DNA of 64,000 nucleotides. Origin: Pictodentalium vernedei. Its lineage: Eukaryota; Mollusca; Scaphopoda; Dentaliida; Dentaliidae. Within the stretch, counting starts at the first letter, position 1, and every line of letters starts with the position of its first letter. This document shows positions 1-10,443 of the stretch, piece after piece. The stretch spans positions 5,505,770 through 5,569,769 of the forward strand of contig CM062292.1 in NCBI GenBank assembly GCA_031216915.1. Direction: 5' to 3'. The translations under genes were made by a program, and so were the position numbers. Below the pieces are notes generated by a model. It did no database searches. It worked only from the letters and a program-made list of their open reading frames with translations, and was not told where the DNA came from.

Positions 1-374
1 CAAAATCTATTACATTCTTTTAATATTTGTACCAGAGATATTAAATGTTCAGTTCCTAATTTAATAATCTTTTTTCCTTTGCAGATGAGAAAATCTTATT
101 CAGAAAAGTTTCAATTATCAAGCCACAGTATGCTCAACAGAATTTAGTGCCATGAGTTGCTGGTGCTGCTGTTAATCATGACAACAGCAGGATGAATTTT
201 GCCAAAATAGAAAATCCCTGCTGTCCACTTTAGGCGTTGGCTTCCAGGTCCTATTATTTAGAGCAGTAACTATCTATTGACCTAGCCCATTCAGAGGAAG
301 TGTGAATAGATAATTTTGGCTCCACTACCCGGGTACCTACGGGTCTATATACCAATATAAATACATACATTTTT
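1..374 (+). repeat. Rep-A copy 1 (dispersed ~370 bp repeat, cut by window start)
   Basis: First of five copies of a ~370 bp unit. Landmarks in every copy are a CCTTTGCAG-type tract, GTCATGAGTTGCTGGTGCTG, TGTCCACTTTAGGC, and the ending CTACCCGGGTACCTACGGG. Other copies lie at 664-820, 1088-1600 (split by a MITE), 3039-3391 and 3392-3755. Reading frames are not conserved between copies, so it is not a coding exon. Class unknown. Confidence 0.8.
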
Positions 375-386
375 CAAAATTTATTA

Positions 387-650
387 TTTATTTCTTTATT
401 GGTGTTTAAGGTCACATATTTCTGCAGAATGGCTAACCATGACTGTGGCAGTTTTACAGGTGGAGAAAGCCGGCGTACCCAGAGAGAACCATCAAGCAAT
501 GGCGGGCAACTGTCAGCTCCCCAACATACCAACTCCACACAAACAGGGTTAGGATTGGTTGAAGACAGGTGCACCATCAACGTGCAGTACGCCTTAGTAC
601 ACAACGTCGTCATGCCCACACAGCTCTACGAACTGAGCTGCTGCGCCCCA
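387..650 (-). mobile_element. SINE-A copy 1, internally deleted
   Basis: Reads on the plus strand from an AT-rich TTATT tail through GGTGTTTAAGGTCACATA and CCATCAACGTGCAGTACGCC to a tRNA-like A-box complement (GAACTGAGCTGCTGCGCCCC), so the element lies on the minus strand. The B-box part of the head is deleted. The 13 bp direct repeat TCAAAATTTATTA at 374-386 and 651-663 is an exact target-site duplication. It inserted into Rep-A; the empty site is visible near 3391-3403. Sense to the SINE, the tail would be AATAAATAA, typical of target-primed reverse transcription. Confidence 0.9.
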
Positions 651-663
651 TCAAAATTTATTA

Positions 664-820
664 CATTCTTCTAATATTTGTACCCGAGATATTAAATGTT
701 TAGTTAATAATTCAATAATCTTCTTCCTTTGCAGGTGAGAAAATCTTATTCAGAAAATTTTACATAATCGAGCCACAGTTTGCTCGACAAAATTTAGTGT
801 CATGAGTTGCTGGTGCTGCC
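664..820 (+). repeat. Rep-A copy 2 (partial)
   Basis: Continues Rep-A after the SINE target duplication, then passes at the GCTGGTGCTGCC motif into the sequence of the 166 bp tandem family. The switch point is shared with the next two duplications, so Rep-A and the array share a junction. Confidence 0.7.
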
Positions 821-1105
821 ATATTTTTCAACAAAATTCGGAAAAATTTGATAGCTCCCATCTAGACATCACACCAAAGCTACCCTAACTCCTACCTACC
901 TACCAACCAACCTACCTACTATCTACCTACCCTACCCTACCCTACCTACAGAATGTAGTGTCATGAGTTGCTGGTGCTGCCATATTTTTAACAAAATTCG
1001 GAAAATTTGATAGCTCCCATCTAGACATCACACCAAAGCTACCCTACCTACCTACCAACCAACCTACCTACTATCTACCTACCCTACCCTACCCTACCTA
1101 CAGAT
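796..1105 (+). repeat. Tandem ~155 bp duplication with CCTAC/CTAC microsatellites
   Basis: Two direct copies (about 796-951 and 954-1105) each contain GTCATGAGTTGCTGGTGCTG, a CATATTTTT...AAAATTCGG block and CATCTAGACATCACACC. Each ends in a run of CTAC, CCAAC and CCTAC units. Same units as the array downstream at 1600-2640. Confidence 0.8.
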
Positions 1106-1600
1106 TGTAGTGTCATGAGTTGCTGGTACTGCGGATAATCATAGCAACAGCAGGATCAATTTTTCCAAAATAGAAAATCCCAGCTGTCCACTTTAGGCGT
1201 TGGCTTCCAGGTCCTATTATTTAGAGCAGTAACTAAATGTTCAGTTCCTAATTTAACTGGTAGAGTGCTGGAAGCCCATATTTGGGCTTTATTCTGAAGT
1301 GCAGGTGCCTCAATTTCAAGGCTTCGTATTCTGTGGATGTGCTTCGTTTCATCTTGGAAGTAAAATTATTTAGTCTGTGTGGAGTTGCCTTGTAACAATT
1401 TATGGGAGAGTGCCTCTAGGCACTCTCCCATAAATTGTAACAAGGCAAAGACATGTGAACAAATTTTCACTATCAAAAATAATTCAGCACTCTACCAGTT
1501 AATAATCTTTTTCCTTTGCAGAAGAGAAAATCTTATTCCGAAAATTTTTAATTATCAAGCCACAGTATGCTCGACAGAATTTAGTGTACTAATCAAATTG
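1088..1600 (+). repeat. Rep-A copy 3, interrupted by a MITE
   Basis: Rep-A sequence runs to 1252 and resumes at 1499 after a TTAA-flanked MITE. The uninterrupted sequence CCTAATTTAATAATC is present in Rep-A copy 1 near 54-68, which gives the pre-insertion state. Confidence 0.85.
1257..1498. mobile_element. piggyBac-like MITE Pb-1 (242 bp)
   Basis: Termini CTGGTAGAGTGCTG and its complement CAGCACTCTACCAG are directly flanked by TTAA on both sides (1253-1256 and 1499-1502). The empty TTAA site exists in Rep-A copy 1. TTAA duplication is characteristic of piggyBac superfamily elements. The centre (about 1386-1447) is a near-perfect palindrome around GGGAGAGTGCCTCTAGGCAC. No coding capacity; presumably moved by a transposase supplied elsewhere. 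Confidence 0.92.
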
Positions 1601-2660
1601 TTCACAATTTATATGTCAAATCCAAGATGGCCTGTGGCAGCCATGCTTTTCAACAAAAAGCAGAAAATTGGATAGCTCCAATCTAGACATCATACCAAAG
1701 GCTACATATGAAATTCGAAGAAGACAGGGTGAGGAATGCAGACTGTTGGGTGTTCTGACGGGACTGTCGACAGGTTAAATGCAAAATCCAAGATGGCCAC
1801 TGGCAGCCATATTTTTCAACAAAATTCAGAAGAATTTGATAGCTACCATCTAGACATCACACCAAAGATACATATGAAATATGATAAAGATTGGGCAAGA
1901 GATGCAGCCTGGAGGGTGTGCTAATGGAATTGTTGACATTTTATATGCCAAATCCCTGATGGCTGCTGGAGGCCATATTTTTCAATGAAATTCAAAAAGA
2001 TTTGATAGCTCCTTTCTAGACATCATACCCAACCTCCATATGAAATCAGAAAAAGATAGGGTGAGAGATGTGGTCTGTAGGATGTGCTAATGGAATTGAT
2101 GACAATCTGTAGGCAAAATCTAAGAGGGCTCTTGGCGGTCATGTTTTTCAATGAAATTTGTAAAAATTTGATAGCTCCCATCTAGATATTGCCCTAAAAC
2201 CACATAAGACATTTGGGACTGATCGGGTGAAGGCTGCTGCTGCCTGTAGGGTTTGTTAAAGGAATTGTTGAGCAATTTATATCCAAATCCAAGATGGTTA
2301 CTGGTGGCCATGTTTTAAATGAAATTCAGAAAAATTTGATAATTCCCACCTAGACAATTCCCAAAAGCCACATATGAAATTTGGGACTGATTGGGTGAGA
2401 GTAGCGGCCTGTAGGATGTGCTAAAGGAGTTGTTGGGACAATTTATATCCAAATTCATGACTGCTGGACGCTATGTTTTTTAAACGAAATTTTGAAAAAT
2501 TCAATAGCTCCCATCTAGACATTGACCCAAAGCTATGTATGAAATATGGACCTGATCAGTGAGAGCTGCAGCCTGTAGGGTGTGGTAAAAGAATTGTGGA
2601 TAGACACAGGAACATATGAATGTATGGATGGATGGACAGATGGATGGATGGATGGACAAT
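1600..2660 (+). repeat. 166 bp tandem array ending in GGAT/GGAC microsatellite (Helitron/HINE-like)
   Basis: Six degenerate copies start at about 1621, 1788, 1953, 2119, 2288 and 2453 (spacing 165-169). Each has an AAATCCAAGATGG-like start, TTTGATAGCTCCCATCTAGACAT, and CATATGAAAT. The array is followed by GGATGGATGGACAGATGGAT at 2628-2660. Internal ~150-170 bp repeats followed by an ACGG/GGAT-type microsatellite is the layout of pearl/CvA elements of bivalves, which are regarded as Helitron/Helentron-derived. The family name is inference. Confidence 0.7.
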
Positions 2661-3038
2661 GGATCACAACCTATCCAACAGCTCATACTTCACGTTGACA
2701 AGTTCAGCAAAAAAATTAAGAAGGGCGATAACTAGCCATCTTGGCCTTAAAAAATAATGGTTATCATAAATGCCTATTCTTAAAATCCAAATATTTACAG
2801 TTATTTGCCATATTAATGGTCTCCGTAAGACCGCCACACTGTCTTTCCAACAGCACCAGCCATCCCAAGGCCTGGAGAAGTAGGAGGGAAAGTGTGGCAA
2901 TCCCACAGAGACTACTTTGTTGGCAGAACCAAATAAAATATACAAAGCCCACAAGGCAGAATTCATTAATACTAAAAACTTCATTTTGCCACTGATGGCG
3001 TTCGTAAGCTGCAGGAGAATCAATCGTTTCCCTAGGCC
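2661..3038. other. Unassigned spacer
   Basis: No terminal repeats, tandem structure or protein similarity recognised. Several overlapping open frames occur on both strands, none with a recognisable domain. Confidence 0.5.
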
Positions 3039-3755
3039 ATGCTAGGAGAGCAATTTTTTAGTCCTACTGCATTTTTAATAATGCCGGACCTGGTTCCACT
3101 TTCAATCTCTTTACTTTGTAGATGTGAAAATCTTACTCAGAAAACTTCATATCAAACCAGTGTGCTTGATAAAGTTTTGTGTTATGAGTTACTGGTGAGG
3201 CAGTTAATCATGACAACAACAGGTCCACTTTGCCAAAATAGAAGATCCCTGCTGTCCACTTTAGGCATTGGCTTCCAGGTCCTATTATTTAGTAACTATC
3301 TATTGACTTCGCCCTTTCAGAGGAAGTGTGAATAGATAATTTTGGCTCCACTACCCGGGTACCTACGGGTCTATATACCAATATAAATACATTTCTCAAA
3401 ATTTATTACATTATTTTAATATTTGTACCAAAGATATTAAATGTTCAGTTCCTAATTCAATAATCTTTTTCCTTTGCAGAGGAGAAAATCTTATTCAGAA
3501 ATTTTGAATTATCAAGCCACAGTATGCTCGACAGAATTTAGTGTCATGAGTTGCTGGTGCTGCAGTTAATCATGACAACAACAGGATCAATTTTGCTAAA
3601 ATGGTAAATCCATACTGTTCACTTTAGGCATTGGCTTCCAGGTCCTATTATTTAGAGCAGTAACTTTCTATTCACTAAGACCATGAAAAGGCATTATGAA
3701 TAGTTCATTTTGTCTCCACTACTCGGGTACCTATGGGTCTATATACCAATATAAA
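3039..3755 (+). repeat. Rep-A copies 4 and 5 (head to tail)
   Basis: Two direct Rep-A copies, 3039-3391 and 3392-3755. They share the CACTACCCGGGTACCTACGG ending and the CAATATAAATACATT join. Copy 5 is interrupted near its 3' end by SINE-B copy 1. Confidence 0.8.
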
Positions 3756-3980
3756 TTTATTTATTTATTGGTGTTTAAAGTCACATACTTTTGCACAATG
3801 GCTGATCATGACAACATGGAGATAAAGTCAAGGTCAGTCAATCTCGGTTATACCCCATGCTGCCTATTTTAGAGGACTCACATCCCAAGCATTAGTGACT
3901 GGGTCCTATTTTACCAATGAAAAAGAGCTTGTTTACCACAGTAAACAAGCACTACTTCACTTTCTGGGATTCCCACGGGG
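3756..3980 (-). mobile_element. SINE-B copy 1
   Basis: A 225 bp insertion flanked by the 12 bp target duplication ACCAATATAAAT (3744-3755 and 3981-3992). On the plus strand it starts with TTTATTTATTGGTGTTTAAAG and CACAATGGCT, nearly the same as the SINE-A tail. The rest (AGAGGACTCACATCCCAAGC, TGTTTACCACAGTAAACAAG) is different. Transcription direction is inferred to be minus from the AATAAATAA-like tail. No tRNA-like head recognised. Confidence 0.8.
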
Positions 3981-4004
3981 AACCAATATAAATACATTTT
4001 AGAA

Positions 4005-4205
4005 AAAACATTTTATTGGCGTTTAAGGTCACAATCATGATGAGTATATCATGACCAAAACATAGGTATGGCATCAAGTTTACCGGGGTAGTAATGGTTT
4101 ATACCCATGCAGCCCACTTTAGAGGACTTTCACACCTGGAATTGGTCACTGGTTCCTATTGCTTTCTAGTAAAGCAGAACTTGTTGACCACAGCAATAAA
4201 TTTGT
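4005..4205 (-). mobile_element. SINE-B copy 2 (degraded)
   Basis: Carries TTTATTGGCGTTTAAGGTCAC, GCCCACTTTAGAGGACTTTC and AGTAAAGCAGAACTTGTTGAC in the same order as copy 1. Confidence 0.65.
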
Positions 4206-4290
4206 TTTTTAATTGTTTAACTGGTGGAATGCTAAATTATTTTTTGGTGATCAAAAATGGTCCAGGTATTTTTGCCTTGTTATAATTTAT

Positions 4291-4332
<42 letters not shown>

Positions 4333-4380
4333 GGGGGGTGCCTATAGCACTCTATACATTATGACAGGAAAATCAATACA
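4200..4380. mobile_element. Degenerate Pb-1 fragment with ~40 nt poly-G run
   Basis: TTTAACTGGTGGAATGCTAA resembles the Pb-1 left end after TTAA. TTGCCTTGTTATAATTTATGGG matches one arm of its central palindrome. From 4291 the sequence is an almost pure G run, then GTGCCTATAGCACTCT. The G run replaces the palindrome centre. Confidence 0.55.
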
Positions 4381-4439
4381 GGCTAATCATGTGAACAGCA
4401 GGGTCACTTTTGCCGTTTACAAAAAGCCCTAGTGTCGAT

Positions 4440-4632
4440 TTTATTTATTTAAAAGGTTACTTTTAGCATCTTTGGCTATTACATGACTGCACGAAATGGA
4501 TGAAGTAAAGTTTAGCCAATCTTTTTTAGTTATTTTTGTTTTTATTTTAGCTATGCTGTCCACTTTAGAAGACTTTCACCCAGGGTGTTGCTTACCAGTA
4601 AAGCAGAACTTGCTTACCACAGTAAACAAGAG
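4440..4632 (-). mobile_element. SINE-B copy 3 (degraded)
   Basis: Contains TATGCTGTCCACTTTAGAAG and GCAGAACTTGCTTACCACAG in SINE-B order. It ends directly at the AGAGGCCCC start of the next element. Confidence 0.6.
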
Positions 4633-5912
4633 GCCCCAGAGGGCCTGAGGGTGCCCACCTGACATGGCAGCTTGAATATCAACCCAGGGAATTGATTCCA
4701 ACAAGTTGCATCTGCCCCCTTCTAAGAAAAGCTTGTACCAAATATCCAAAGCTTCCGACCAGTGGATCTAAAAAAAATTTTTTTAAAGAATATTCCTCAT
4801 ACTGAACTAAGTAACAATTCGAGCTCCCACAGAGATCCCAAATATGAACCCAGGACTTGGCTTGAACAAGGTTGAATCTCACCTCCGTAAGGATGCTGTA
4901 TGCCAAATATCAAAACATTCCGAGTGGTGGATTTGAAGAAGATTTTTAAACAAAACTCTTTATTTTGAACTAAGTTCCACCCCTCCCCCCCCCCCCCCCC
5001 CCCCCCCCCCCCAAAGATGCTGCATACCAAATATCAAAAGATTCTGATTGGTAGATCTGAAGAAAAAGATTTTTGAAGAATATTCCTCATACTGCACGAA
5101 TTTAAACATCTGGGCTCCCACAGAGTCCAAATATGGACCCAGGGATTTGATTTCAACAAACATGTGAAACAATCTTCCAAAGATGTTATATATTGAGTCA
5201 AAAAAGAAAGTTTATAATAATAGAAACAATGCGAAACTAAAAAAACTGTGAGCACTGCTCACTAAATGATACCACCCACTCCCACCAAGAAACATTTTAT
5301 AACAGTAAAGGTGTGTTTAATGTAGAGAGCACAAACAATGACACCAATGTTTGAAGGTTTCATTGAAATTCATTCACTAGTTTAAAAGAGGTCGTGGATA
5401 GCAAATGACAACAACCCTCCCCCCCCCCACCCCCACACAAGCTTGAACTGACAAAGCTCATTTTTAAATATGGGAAACCCTAAAAATGAAAATATATGAA
5501 AACAAAACAGGAGGTGCACATCTTCAATATATGTAAAAGAATGTCTGAAAAAGCTTCAATGAAATCTATTCAATGGTTTAAGAGGAGTTGTGGATAGCAG
5601 ATCTCTACAGAATGTCAATTGAATTTGACAAAGTTCATTTTTCAAAATGGGAAACTGTAAAAAAGAAAATATCTGAAAACAAAATAGGAGGTGCACACCT
5701 TCAATGTATGTAAAAGAAGGTCTGAGCGTTTCAATGAAATCTGTGCACTGGTTTAAGAGGAGTTGCGGATAGCAGATGTGTACCCCCCCCCCACCCCTAC
5801 CCCCCCCCCCACCCCCCAAAGCATAAAGGATGGATGGCCGAACGGATGGACGGACATACCAAGTGATCACTATATAACTCCCACTTTTCAAGTGGGTGGT
5901 ATAAAAATAGCA
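4630..5912 (+). mobile_element. Helitron/HINE-like tandem-repeat element, ~1.3 kb
   Basis: Starts AAGAGGCCCCAGAGGGCCTG followed by CACCTGACAT, a start I associate with abundant bivalve repeats. A first set of ~171 bp repeats (AATATCAACCCAGG at 4675, AATATGAACCCAGG at 4846, a third near 5130) is broken by a ~30 nt C run at 4984-5012. A second set of ~176 bp repeats (GGTTTAAGAGGAGTTG at 5575 and 5751, older copy near 5380) follows. It ends with GGATGGACGGACATACC and a stem-loop around CCCACTTTTCAAGTGGG near 5880-5897. The 3' hairpin and microsatellite fit Helitron-like elements; no Rep/helicase is encoded. Confidence 0.65.
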
Positions 5913-6860
5913 TAAAGGATGAAATATAATAGTTCTAATGTTGCATGTTTGCAGACAAGAAGTCGTGCAAAGGGTTTAATCACATGTTGTTGTTGTCCAC
6001 CCAACCATAAACAATTTTGCTACGGATTTCAAAATAACACGTGCTATGCGGGGAATGTCAAATTGAATGGGTGACTGACGATTTTCTTTGTGTTATGTTG
6101 TGCCAGAAAGCCTGGGTTATTGAGAAAACATGCTAGTTATTATTTTATATTTATTATTGATATATGAAATTGAAATATGACGATAATTTTTAAAACATTT
6201 TACCCCAAAATCACATTTTTCTTGCTACCATTGATTTGGAGTTTAAGAGAGGTATTAATTATACCGATTTAGTGTATAATGCGATGACAGTTTTTGTGCT
6301 TGGAACTGTTTGAACAAGTAGTGGTGAAATTCCAATTTTCGTATATCTTATTTTCTTTTTCACCATTTTCACCTCAAAATTACTCATTTTCTTGTGTTCA
6401 GTAATTGGGATTTCAGGTATAATATTGTACACGATTATTCTGACTTAAGTACCATGGAAATTATTGTTGTTTGAAGTCTTTTAATGAGTATTGAGCAAAT
6501 TCCAATTTTCGCTGATTTTATTGTATTTTTAAATGTTTTCACCCCAAATTAACCATTTTCGCGTGATGGGATTACTGGGGATATTTCATATGTTATTTCG
6601 CATACCAATTCCTTCCCCAAAACAGTACAAACATTTGTTTCGAAATTTCTTGGCGGTTGGGGTATATTTTGAGTATTCTTATTTTCTTGCGACGAAATAA
6701 GTCATCAAAAACATAATTTCCTGTTAGGATTTTGGGGGATTTTTAATATGTTGTTATTTACACAAATATGCTTAAAAGCAAAATCTTTTGTATAGCAATT
6801 TCTTGTGGGTTAAGTATCAGATTTACTGGACTATAACTGGCATTCCCTTTTTTGGGACTG
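5913..6860. repeat. Old degenerate AT-rich tandem repeats
   Basis: TTTTCACCCCAAAT-like segments recur near 6197, 6363 and 6533, and AAATTCCAATTTTCG near 6325 and 6494. This gives a period of about 170 bp over at least three decayed copies. The first ~250 bases and last ~250 bases show no recognisable content. Confidence 0.5.
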
Positions 6861-6867
6861 TCAGTGG

Positions 6868-6945
6868 CTGTGTGGTTCAGTGTAGTTTTGCTAGGCGATT
6901 GGTGCTGAAGGAAACTCTCTTAGTGTGGGTTCGAACCTCTGGCAT
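6868..6945 (+). mobile_element. tRNA-like SINE head, lone fragment
   Basis: GTGGTTCAGTGTAG resembles an A box and GGGTTCGAACCTC a B box about 60 nt later. A paired GAAGGAAACTCTCTT region lies between. The acceptor stem does not pair properly and no CCA-like end follows, so I read it as a pol III SINE head rather than a tRNA gene. Confidence 0.4.
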
Positions 6946-7069
6946 GCCATTGTAAAGACAGGATCCTTTCTTGATTCTTTGGCACGGAAAATTTGAAAAT
7001 GAGATGTTCTTGCTGATTTCGATGAGGTGCTGAATGTAGAATTTGGTGATGCAATTATATGGTTAGTTT

Positions 7070-7405
7070 TTATCATCAACTGTGTGTACATGCAGAGTTG
7101 ATCAAAGGTACATAATCCATGATTTTTTTCTAAAACCAAGTTTAAAGGGGATAGCCCACCAATGTTATTTATCAAACTTTCTAGGTTTTTACCTTTGTTT
7201 TTGTCATCAACTCCAAGTGTGTGGAGGTGATAAGAAGGATATAATGAATCAATGTTTTTCTGCAACTATGTTTAAAAGGGAAATAATCCAGCATTGTTTT
7301 TTTTATAAAACTCTTGGTTTTTTACCTTAGTTTTTTTGTATGATCAACTCCAAGTGTACAGAGTTGATCAAAAGGACATAATCCATCAAAGTTTTTTTTA
7401 GGCCT
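7070..7405 (+). repeat. Degenerate ~135 bp tandem repeat, three copies
   Basis: ATCAACT...GAGTTGATCAAAGG-like blocks occur at about 7075, 7207 and 7344, each followed by ACATAATCCAT and AAGTTT-like stretches. Each block can itself form a short hairpin (TCAACTC with GAGTTGA). Confidence 0.65.
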
Positions 7406-7419
7406 AAAAAAATTAAAAA

Positions 7420-7758
7420 TCTGTTTCTCAGGCAATCCCGCATGGTCCCTTTGGGGGCCGCATGCTCTCTTTTTATTAAATGGTTTATGTGTAATATTTT
7501 ACACAAGTTAAAAAAATTTATAAATTTGTCCCTGGAGTGCAAGAAGGCTTTGCAATGCTTTAGCATTGCAAAGCCTTCTTGCTCTCAAGGGACGTAATAC
7601 ACCACCACCAATGCTATTCCGTACATTATGAGGCCTAAAACAAACCAAAAGCATGAACTTTTGATGGTAAAGAAATAATTACAAAAATAAAAAATAAAAT
7701 AAAAAAACGCTCGCCCACATGCAATTTTACAAATAATGGCCTGAGAAACAGAAGATCT
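7420..7758. mobile_element. MITE with CTGTTTCTCAGGC termini
   Basis: Left ATCTGTTTCTCAGGC and right GGCCTGAGAAACAG are inverted. The centre (about 7530-7600) is a palindrome: AAGAAGGCTTTGCAATGC and its complement meet at TTTA, between GTCCCTGGAGTGC and its partner. A second, left-truncated copy lies at 28100-28366. Superfamily not determined. Confidence 0.7.
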
Positions 7759-7849
7759 ACTTTGTGGCCTTAATTAAGTTTTCAAGTGAGCATGAAAGGA
7801 GACAAGCCAATAATGTTTTTTTAATCAATTTTTTAGTTTTGTTTTTTAA

Positions 7850-8456
7850 CCCTTTGAGACTTTAATTATCCTGACGTTCAAACGTCACTGGGAATGCAGT
7901 TTCTTCATCGTTTTTCAAAATGCAACGTCAAACGTCCGAAAGTACAAATAACAAGATATTTTTCACATTAGTGATGGTTTTGTTTGAATTTGTTATTCAA
8001 ACTTGTTTTATTACAAATTATTGGTGAGTTCCCACAGGCACTCTCCAATAATTTGTAATGAAACAAATTTACATAAACAAAATATTATTTGTGTTTGACT
8101 GAATATGAAATATAAGCAAGGAAAGTGTTGGCTTTTGCTCTGGTATCCTCATTTTTTTGAAAGTCCTGATAGTGGCTTCTAGCACTCAACCAGTTAAGAA
8201 GTCTTGTCAGCAGGGTTATATTAGTATTTTAAGCTGCGATAACATTTGGCTCAATGGTTATCACTGAGCACTATTCGGGATAAAATGAGAATTTGAGGTT
8301 AAAACTTTAAAAATCGAAAAATAATAACAAAACAAATGACCACAAAGTATCAACATGCTGTTTGATTTCACATATAATAACACTTTCAAAAGTATCAAAG
8401 GGTTAAATTAAACAAACGATTTCGTACGTAATAACACTTACAAAAGTATCAAAGGG
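7850..8456. mobile_element. piggyBac-like element Pb-3 with nested MITE
   Basis: Starts CCCTTTGAGAC after TTAA (7846-7849) and ends ATCAAAGGG before TTAA (8457-8460). A second identical right end, also followed by TTAA, lies 54 bp inside at 8402. The interior (about 7970-8196) holds a palindromic segment ending TCTAGCACTCAACCAG next to TTAA, a relative of Pb-1. A similar inner segment is at 44160-44312. Confidence 0.65.
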
Positions 8457-8460
8457 TTAA

Positions 8461-8722
8461 TTTAGATTTTACGATCAACTCTACAGGTGCCGCTGCCTGT
8501 TCTTCGCTTGTTTTGTACGCAGGATGTGCCAAATTGATCAAGTGATAAGAATAGTGTGGAACTCTCACATCAAAAAAGACATCTTTGTTTGCAATGAGAG
8601 ACATCAGTATGATATGCTCCACTCTCTCTCAATTGACCATCCCTTGCAAGAACATCAAAAGAACATGTCAAAGTCTCTATTTTCTTCAGTTACGAATAAT
8701 ACCTGAAAACAATTGAGTTTAA
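8461..8722. other. Unassigned spacer
   Basis: No repeat or domain recognised. A 60-codon frame at 8524-8706 has no recognisable similarity. Confidence 0.4.
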
Positions 8723-8963
8723 CCCTTTACCTAACAAATCGCAAACATCCGCCCACATAATATGCAAACTGAGCAGTTGAAAAAATTAAATTTTTCAAAA
8801 TATTTCAACAAAACCATATCATGTGACCCCTCATTGGAACGAGCTCAATGAGCTCATTCCAATGAGGGGTCACATGATATGGTTTTGTTGAAATTTTTTG
8901 AAACTTTTTTAAAAATGATATTTAAAATAATAAATTTTGATATCATCTGTGTTGGGTAAAGGG
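8723..8963. mobile_element. piggyBac-like MITE Pb-2 copy 1 (241 bp)
   Basis: CCCTTTACCTAAC and GTTGGGTAAAGGG are inverted termini flanked by TTAA (8719-8722, 8964-8967). The centre is a palindrome of about 45 bp per arm: AACCATATCATGTGACCCCT and its complement meet at GAGCTCAATGAGCTC. Other copies: 21832-22076, 23255-23445, 48196-48803 and 54880-55065. Confidence 0.9.
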
Positions 8964-8967
8964 TTAA

Positions 8968-9532
8968 CTAATAATTTTTACACCACAGCTGAAATTTTCT
9001 TCAATGAGCAATGTACTAGCAGTGGATTTCCAAGTGATGTTACTGTCTCATGAATACAAGTTGATCAAGTGATTTAACCCATGAATATCAGTTGATCATG
9101 TGACATTCGAACATCAAGCACTGATATTATGCACTACATTCGCTTTTCCAGAGTCTATTTTTAAATCCTGTAATTTCCATTTATATCCTATAAATAGACG
9201 GTTGTCAATGCAATCAATTTTGTGTTTTCTCGATTGAATGCAGTCTCAGAATCAAGTCTCTTCGGTGATAACCCACAAGCAGAAGTGTTTCTGTTCAAAT
9301 AATGAAATGATTCGACAATAAATTTTATTTATTAAATTATTATGGTGCATCTTTTCTTATCAGTTATGCTTTTCGGCCATTCAATTTGCTGAAAAGTATC
9401 GTTCACGTGAAGCAATGATGCAAATATTTTTATGAAACAGACACTCGCTTTGATCAAACTTTGACTTCGAAACAGAAAACGTGTCAATTTTCAATCTTTT
9501 AAAAATAAGAGCAAACGAGAGATGGTCTGTCA
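8968..9532. other. Unassigned AT-rich spacer
   Basis: Two nearby GATCAAGTGA/GATCATGTGA segments (9061-9105) are the only local repetition noticed. No coding signal. Confidence 0.4.
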
Positions 9533-10150
9533 CCCAGTATACCCTTCACCATGGCATACTACCTAGTTTGGGTGACCTAAAAGGGGCATTAAATTTTTCT
9601 AAGTAAAAAACAAAATCCAATATGGCCACCTTGTTGGCCATCTTGAATCCAATCAGGAAAAATATTATATTACGCACTGCTCCTCATCATGTTGATCATT
9701 TTGGTAAAGTTTTATGAAAATGCAACTAAAACTGTGGAAGTAGTTCGCTCCACAAGTATTTTGCAAAATCCAATATAGCCTCCAGTTGGCCATCTTGAAT
9801 CCGATTTTGAAAAAATTTATGTCACGCAATGCTCATCATGTCCATCAATTTATATTGAGTTTCATGAAAATGCAGCAAAATTTTTAAAAGTAGTTCGCTG
9901 CACAAGTATTTTGCAAAATCCAATATGGCCACCAGGTGGCCATCTTGAATCCGATCTGGAAAAAAATTATGTCACACACATCCCCCTCATCATGTTGAGC
10001 ATTTTTGTGAAGTTTCATGAAAATGCAACTAAAACTGTTGAATCAGTTCGCTCCACAAGTTTACATGTGCAACGGACCGACGACAACAGACCGACTGACA
10101 GACAAGTTGACTCCTATATACCCTCCCTAAACTTTTTTTTTGAGGGTATA
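9533..10150 (+). mobile_element. Helitron/HINE-like element with 150 bp repeats
   Basis: Three copies of a unit starting CAAAATCCAATATGGCC lie at 9611, 9764 and 9914 (spacing 153 and 150). Each has CATCTTGAATCC and CATGAAAATGCA. Then come GACCGACTGACAGAC and a 3' stem-loop (TATACCCTCCC with GAGGGTATA, 10113-10149). Same layout as the 4.6 kb element with unrelated repeat sequence. Confidence 0.7.
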
Positions 10151-10360
10151 AAAAATACACTTCCTCATCTCAAAATGACAAAACAATTTTCAACAAAACT
10201 ATATGAAGTGAACTCTCATTGGAGTAAGGTCTGAGTCACATCACATGGCTTCACTGGAATATTTTAATAAAGTTTTTTTTAACTGCTCAGTGAGCCTGAT
10301 TTCATAAATTATGAGGGCATATGCAGCTGTCTCGTTGAAAATATAGAATATATCCACAGT
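10151..10360. other. Unassigned spacer
   Basis: Contains a diverged trace of Pb-2-like sequence (CTCATTGGAGTAAGG, ACATCACATGG), but no termini. Confidence 0.35.
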
Positions 10361-10443
10361 AACTTGGTGTACCAAATGTTCAGCCTTTGGCACACGGTTA
10401 ACACCACTTCACCATGAGTGGGGAACATTTGGTACACCAAGCT
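10361..10443. mobile_element. Short 83 bp inverted-repeat element
   Basis: ACTTGGTGTACCAAATGTTC and its complement GAACATTTGGTACACCAAG bound a short interior that is itself partly self-complementary (GTTAACACCACTTC). Target duplication not clear. Confidence 0.6.

Noticed and set aside
75-150. Splice-acceptor-like CCTTTGCAG followed by an ATG frame in Rep-A
   Set aside because: The frame is not kept in other Rep-A copies and the first codon varies (ATGAG, GTGAG, AAGAG, AGGAG).
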